NCBI GenBank assembly: GCA_910584095.1
Contig: CAJTYU010000002.1
Coordinates: 1-64,000, forward strand
Origin: an uncultured Dorea sp.
GTDB taxonomy: Bacteria > Bacillota > Clostridia > Lachnospirales > Lachnospiraceae
Reading direction: 5' to 3'
Length of the DNA: 64,000 nucleotides
Shown: piece after piece, positions 61,854 through 64,000 of the stretch
How the letters are laid out: each line of letters starts with the position of its first letter
How positions within the stretch are numbered: position 1 is the stretch's first letter
Position numbers and translations under genes: made by a program
The notes under the pieces: generated by a model
Told to the model about the DNA's origin: nothing
Databases searched by the model: none
Seen by the model: only the letters and a program-made list of their open reading frames with translations

Positions 61854-61898
61854 GGCGTGCTGTAGATTTCCGCAGGTGAAGTCTCGGCGCGCCTTTTT
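61854..61898 (+). terminator. Leader terminator/attenuator before gltB (or end of a small RNA)
   Basis: GGCGTGCT (61854-61861) pairs with GGCGCGCC (61886-61893) allowing G-U, with an inner GATTTC/GAAGTC stem, then TTTTT. It lies downstream of the gltB promoter and upstream of the gene. So it either attenuates gltB or ends a small RNA of roughly 65 bases. Confidence 0.75.
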
Positions 61899-61976
61899 GT
61901 GTGAACAATGAATCACGAAAAGGGCACGGCGCCGCCGGCTGATTGATTGTTTTTACTTGGAAAGGGGAATGCATAT

Positions 61977-64000
61977 ATGAGTGGATTTGAGAGGCAGGGT
62001 CTGTACAGGCCGGAATTTGAGCATGATAACTGCGGAATCGGCGCGGTGGTTCATATTAAGGGAAAGAAAACCCATAAAACGGTAGAGAATGCCTTGGAGA
62101 TTGTGGAAAATCTAGAACACAGGGCGGGGAAGGACGCAGAGGGGGAAACCGGAGACGGAGTGGGAATCCTGACGCAGATTTCCCACAAATTTTTTGCGAA
62201 GGTTTGTAAGGTGCTTGGCATTCCTCTGGATTCCGAGAGGGATTACGGCGTAGGTATGTTCTTTTTCCCTCAGGATGAACTGAAGCGGAATCAGGCGAAG
62301 AAGATCTTTGAAGTTATCACCGAAAAGGAGGGAATGGAATTTCTTGGCTGGAGAAGGGTGCCTGTGCGTCCTTCGGCGCTGGGAAAGAAAGCGCTTGAGT
62401 GTATGCCGTGTATTGAACAGGCGTTTATCAAACGTCCAAAATTCGCGGAGAAAGGACTGGATTTTGACCGCAGGCTGTATGTTGTGCGCAAGGTGTTTGA
62501 ACAGAGCAGCGATACCTATGTATGCTCGCTTTCCAGTAGGACCATCGTATATAAGGGAATGTTTCTGGTGGATCAGCTCAGGCTGTTTTTTGAGGATCTT
62601 CAGGATAAAGATTATGAGTCAGCCATTGCCATTGTGCATTCCAGATTCAGCACCAATACGAATCCAAGCTGGGAGCGGGCGCATCCGAACCGCTTTATCG
62701 TACATAACGGAGAAATTAATACCATCAGGGGAAATGCGGATAAAATGCACGCCCGGGAGGAAACCATGGAATCTTCCTATTTGAAAGGGGAGATGCTAAA
62801 GGTTCTTCCGGCAATTGACACCTCTGGGTCAGATTCCGCTATGCTGGATAATGCGCTGGAATTTATGGTAATGAATGGAATGGAGCTTCCTTTGGCGGTG
62901 ATGATTACGATTCCGGAGCCATGGGCTAATAACCGGAGCATGCCTCAGAACCAGAAGGATTTTTACCAGTATTACGCAACGATGATGGAGCCGTGGGACG
63001 GTCCGGCGTCTATCCTGTTTTCTGACGGCGATTGTATGGGAGCGGCGCTTGACCGTAACGGGCTGCGGCCGTCCAGATATTACGTTACAGAGGACGATAT
63101 GCTGGTTCTTTCTTCGGAAGTGGGAGTGTTAAAGCAGGATCCCGCGAAAATCGTTATGAAGGAGCGTCTGCATCCGGGGAAGATGCTGCTGGTGGATACC
63201 GTGAAGGGACGCGTGATCGGTGATCAGGAATTGAAGAATTTCTATGCGGACAGAGAGCCTTATGGGGAATGGCTGGATGGAGAGCTGATTGAATTAAAAG
63301 ATTTAAAGATTCCAAATGAATCGGTTCCCTCTTATTCCAAGGAGGAATGCCAGAGGCTGCAGAAAGCATTCGGATATTCCTATGAGGACGTCCGAGGGGG
63401 GATTCTGCCAATGGCGGTTAATGGGAGCGAGAGCATTTCTTCTATGGGAGTCGACGTACCCCTTGCAGTGCTTTCCGACAAGAGACAGCCGCTTTTCGGG
63501 TATTTTAAACAGTTGTTTGCCCAGGTGACGAATCCTCCCATTGACGCTATCCGGGAAAAGGTAGTGACCTCCACGGCGGTTTATCTGGGCCGGGACGGAA
63601 ATCTCCTAAGGGAGCGCGCCGCAAACTGCCGGATGCTGAAGGTGAATAATCCCATTCTGACCGATACGGATTTGATCAAAATTAAAAATATGAAGCAGGA
63701 AGGCTATCAAGTGGAGGTAATCCCAACCACATATTATAAAAATTCCAATCTGGAAACCATGATGGATTATCTGTTTGTGCGGGTGGACAGGGCCATCAAT
63801 GACGGAGCGAATATCCTGATCCTTTCCGACAGGGGTGTGGATGAATTTCATATGGCGATTCCTTCCCTGCTTGCGGTTTCCGGGGTGCAGCAGCATCTGG
63901 TGCGCACCAAGAAACGGACGGCGGTGGGGATTATCATCGAAACCGGGGAGCCGAAGCTGGTTCATGAATTTGCCACGCTTCTAGGCTACGGCGCCTGTGC
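61977..64000 (+). CDS. gltB: Glutamate synthase large subunit (partial, runs off the window)
   Basis: Makes two glutamates from glutamine and 2-oxoglutarate. 674 residues are visible; the 3' end is outside. The class II glutaminase domain follows an 18-residue propeptide, with catalytic Cys19 (HDNCGIGAVVH). Later motifs include SRFSTNTNPSW, HNGEINTIRGN, DTSGSDSAMLDN and RNGLRPSRYY, and the central domain has begun by the window end. GGAAAGGGG precedes the ATG at 61977. No frame break seen. Confidence 0.95.
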   Translation, partial: MSGFERQGLYRPEFEHDNCGIGAVVHIKGKKTHKTVENALEIVENLEHRAGKDAEGETGDGVGILTQISHKFFAKVCKVLGIPLDSERDYGVGMFFFPQDELKRNQAKKIFEVITEKEGMEFLGWRRVPVRPSALGKKALECMPCIEQAFIKRPKFAEKGLDFDRRLYVVRKVFEQSSDTYVCSLSSRTIVYKGMFLVDQLRLFFEDLQDKDYESAIAIVHSRFSTNTNPSWERAHPNRFIVHNGEINTIRGNADKMHAREETMESSYLKGEMLKVLPAIDTSGSDSAMLDNALEFMVMNGMELPLAVMITIPEPWANNRSMPQNQKDFYQYYATMMEPWDGPASILFSDGDCMGAALDRNGLRPSRYYVTEDDMLVLSSEVGVLKQDPAKIVMKERLHPGKMLLVDTVKGRVIGDQELKNFYADREPYGEWLDGELIELKDLKIPNESVPSYSKEECQRLQKAFGYSYEDVRGGILPMAVNGSESISSMGVDVPLAVLSDKRQPLFGYFKQLFAQVTNPPIDAIREKVVTSTAVYLGRDGNLLRERAANCRMLKVNNPILTDTDLIKIKNMKQEGYQVEVIPTTYYKNSNLETMMDYLFVRVDRAINDGANILILSDRGVDEFHMAIPSLLAVSGVQQHLVRTKKRTAVGIIIETGEPKLVHEFATLLGYGAC

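Noticed and set aside
1..64000. CRISPR arrays, insertion sequences, prophage or integrase genes
   Set aside because: No spaced direct repeats, transposase or integrase motifs were seen on either strand.

Overview
This looks like a chromosomal segment from an anaerobic Firmicute of the class Clostridia, most likely a gut-type Lachnospiraceae. The basis is strong AGGAGG-type ribosome sites, many short operons with ATGA overlaps, the housekeeping block rho-rpmE-DUF1385-prmC-prfA, and abundant iron-sulfur and flavin electron-transfer enzymes with no quinone or cytochrome genes. I saw no rRNA, complete tRNA, insertion sequence, prophage or CRISPR array. Family assignments come from motifs read by eye; no database search was run.

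Layout. (1) 248-3392: ABC importer of the sulfonate/nitrate/NMT1 type with a cysteine-rich lipoprotein. (2) 3538-7952: cooS-cooF-FAD/NAD oxidoreductase, then an MgtC-like membrane protein, under its own promoter with a palindrome in the spacer. (3) 8056-10671: a lone short-chain dehydrogenase and a lone siroheme nitrite/sulfite reductase. (4) 10865-23480: a 13-gene operon behind a Rex-like operator: malate/lactate dehydrogenase, hdrB-hdrC-hdrA, flxD-flxC-flxB-flxA, fumarate-reductase iron-sulfur and flavoprotein subunits, two-subunit fumarase, and an AspT/SucE-type carrier. (5) 23638-33090: VanZ protein, hybrid histidine kinase with a coupled leader ORF, DUF2164, a TPP riboswitch with no thiamine gene behind it, an AMMECR1/MEMO fusion, DUF2971, a PQ-loop/SGNH-like fusion and a LysR regulator. 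(6) 33142-36729: DtxR-type regulator and the feoA-feoA-feoB iron(II) uptake operon with two matching operators. (7) 36764-40541: split chromate transporter, DUF4364, a YhcC-type radical SAM protein and malic enzyme. (8) 40645-52666: housekeeping and amino-acid genes. (9) 52687-60484, minus strand: SorC regulator, ispG with a structured leader, a second MgtC protein, and an Fbp-type ABC importer followed by an MBL-fold hydrolase. (10) 60801-64000: PHP phosphoesterase and the start of gltB behind a leader terminator.

How it fits together. Region 4 is the most interesting part. Its enzymes form a linear reductive route from oxaloacetate through malate and fumarate to succinate, plus a probable succinate exporter. 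The Flx-HdrABC proteins are of the kind known to oxidise NADH with flavin-based electron bifurcation, and they sit directly next to a soluble fumarate reductase that has no membrane anchor. The Rex-like site suggests the operon is expressed when NADH accumulates. My inference is that this is a cytosolic, quinone-independent NADH:fumarate reductase that also makes reduced ferredoxin. The neighbouring CODH-CooF-FNOR cluster would connect to the same ferredoxin and NADH pools, but its CODH shows unusual active-site residues.
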